Shown: in pieces, positions 5,862 through 6,107 of the stretch
Layout of the letters: each line of letters begins with the position of its first letter
How positions within the stretch are numbered: position 1 is the stretch's first letter
Source: Deltaproteobacteria bacterium
Lineage (GTDB): Bacteria > Desulfobacterota > Dissulfuribacteria > Dissulfuribacterales > UBA3076
DNA length: 6,107 nucleotides
Direction: 5' to 3'
Assembly: GCA_030618205.1 (NCBI GenBank)
Contig: JAUXDR010000070.1
Location: forward strand, 1-6,107
The notes under the pieces: model-generated
Database searches by the model: none
Told to the model about the DNA's origin: nothing
What the model saw: the letters and a program-made list of their open reading frames with translations, nothing else
Position numbers and translations under genes: made by a program

Positions 5862-5894
5862 AACCCTGAACTGGAAACCCTGAACCCGTGAACG
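5862..5894 (+). repeat. Heptad-phased repeat (AACCCTG type)
   Basis: Units in 7-bp phase: AACCCTG, AACTGGA, AACCCTG, AACCCGT, and then GAACG. The two AACCCTG units are exact and 14 bp apart. It has no facing partner nearby, unlike the other intergenic arrays. Confidence 0.55.
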
Positions 5895-5933
5895 CATACA
5901 AACATAGTACGGCATGTTATTTTGATTTTATAA

Positions 5934-6014
5934 ATGGCTCAGGTTGTGTTACGTCGCAAACAGGAACCAGAGAAGGAAAGGCGATCCAGAAAAAGGGGAA
6001 AAGGTGTTACGTAA
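5934..6014 (+). CDS. Possible arginine-rich leader peptide (26 aa) overlapping argS start
   Basis: The ATG at 5934 opens a 26-codon frame ending TAA at 6012-6014, overlapping the proposed argS GTG (6004) by 11 nt in another frame. The peptide is very basic: six Arg (residues 7, 8, 16, 17, 19, 21) and four Lys, with Arg codons CGT, CGC, AGG, CGA, AGA and AGG. Ribosome slowing on it under low Arg-tRNA could influence argS translation. There is no Shine-Dalgarno sequence before the ATG, and no terminator/antiterminator pair was found, so this is speculative and may be chance. Confidence 0.25.
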   Translation: MAQVVLRRKQEPEKERRSRKRGKGVT

Positions 6015-6107
6015 TAGGATACAGAATGCTGTAGAGGAGGCCTATAGACAGGGTGTTGCTGAAGGAGTGCTTCCTGATGTGTCTCTGTCGGCATCACATC
6101 AGGTTGT
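6004..6107 (+). CDS. argS: Arginyl-tRNA synthetase, N-terminal fragment (cut by window end)
   Basis: The frame from GTG at 6004 is open to the right edge (34 full codons). The residues (LRNRIQNAVEEAYRQGVAEG, then VLPDVSLSASHQV) match the start of the ArgS N-terminal (Add-1) domain: an amphipathic helix, an 'A..xGxLP' turn and the first strand before the usual 'P..xHGDFA' motif, which falls outside the window. ArgS charges tRNA-Arg in the cytoplasm. GTG is chosen because GGGG (5995-5998) lies five bases upstream and earlier codons (e.g. TTG 5944) give non-family residues. The diagnostic catalytic motifs are not in view, so the call rests on the N-terminal pattern alone. Confidence 0.68.
   Translation, partial: MLRNRIQNAVEEAYRQGVAEGVLPDVSLSASHQV

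Larger units (their letters stand above)
5652..5933. other. Intergenic stretch without a supported gene
   Basis: A TTG-initiated frame (5630-5857, 75 codons) and its internal ATG at 5765 lack a ribosome-binding site and resemble nothing I know, so I do not call them. The stretch holds the weak terminator candidate and one heptad repeat, and presumably the argS promoter. TATAAA at 5929-5934 could be a -10 box, but no matching -35 box is seen. Confidence 0.5.

Overview
The window looks like a chromosomal segment of a sulfate-reducer or syntroph-type Desulfobacterota (former Deltaproteobacteria). This rests on three things: a GAF/HisKA/HATPase/REC hybrid kinase of the kind abundant there, an iron-sulfur class I fumarase, and AT-rich intergenic spacers carrying 7-bp-phased repeats that I associate with such genomes. 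The assignment is an inference; there is no rRNA or marker gene to settle it. No phage, plasmid, CRISPR or tRNA signal was seen.

Layout. Positions 2-1252 (+) hold the C-terminal part of a cytoplasmic hybrid histidine kinase whose N-terminus lies off the left edge. A 39-residue ORF of unknown function with a good ribosome-binding site (1328-1447, +) ends 8 nt before a one-chain class I fumarase (1456-2937, +). That enzyme joins the alpha and beta modules that are often separate subunits, and its linker is encoded by a heptad repeat. The spacer after it (2938-3264) holds a small hairpin, two facing arrays of 7-bp repeats, and then a near-consensus sigma-70 promoter with an operator-like dyad. 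That promoter drives an unrecognised 106-residue protein (3265-3585, +), whose leader contains a strong hairpin and an excellent Shine-Dalgarno sequence. A perfect 20-bp stem-loop (3715-3766) separates this gene from a convergent type I methionine aminopeptidase with an N-terminal SEC-C zinc motif (3816-4709, -).

The right third is sparse. An AT-rich spacer leads to a 73-residue cysteine-rich ORF with a SWIM-like CxCx14CxH motif (5146-5367, +). After it comes a roughly 200-bp foldback element with nested inverted repeats and possible target-site duplications (5449-5651). About 280 nt without a convincing gene follow, and then the first 34 codons of a probable arginyl-tRNA synthetase (6004 to the window end, +). 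An overlapping 26-codon, arginine-rich ORF precedes argS.

The genes do not form one pathway: signalling, TCA-cycle fumarate/malate interconversion, N-terminal methionine removal and tRNA charging are housekeeping or stand-alone roles. The thread linking the window is the repeat DNA. Five separate sites carry tandem 7-mers of different sequence but the same period, mostly arranged as inverted pairs between genes and once inside the fumarase reading frame. The unknown 106-residue gene has the clearest regulatory apparatus.
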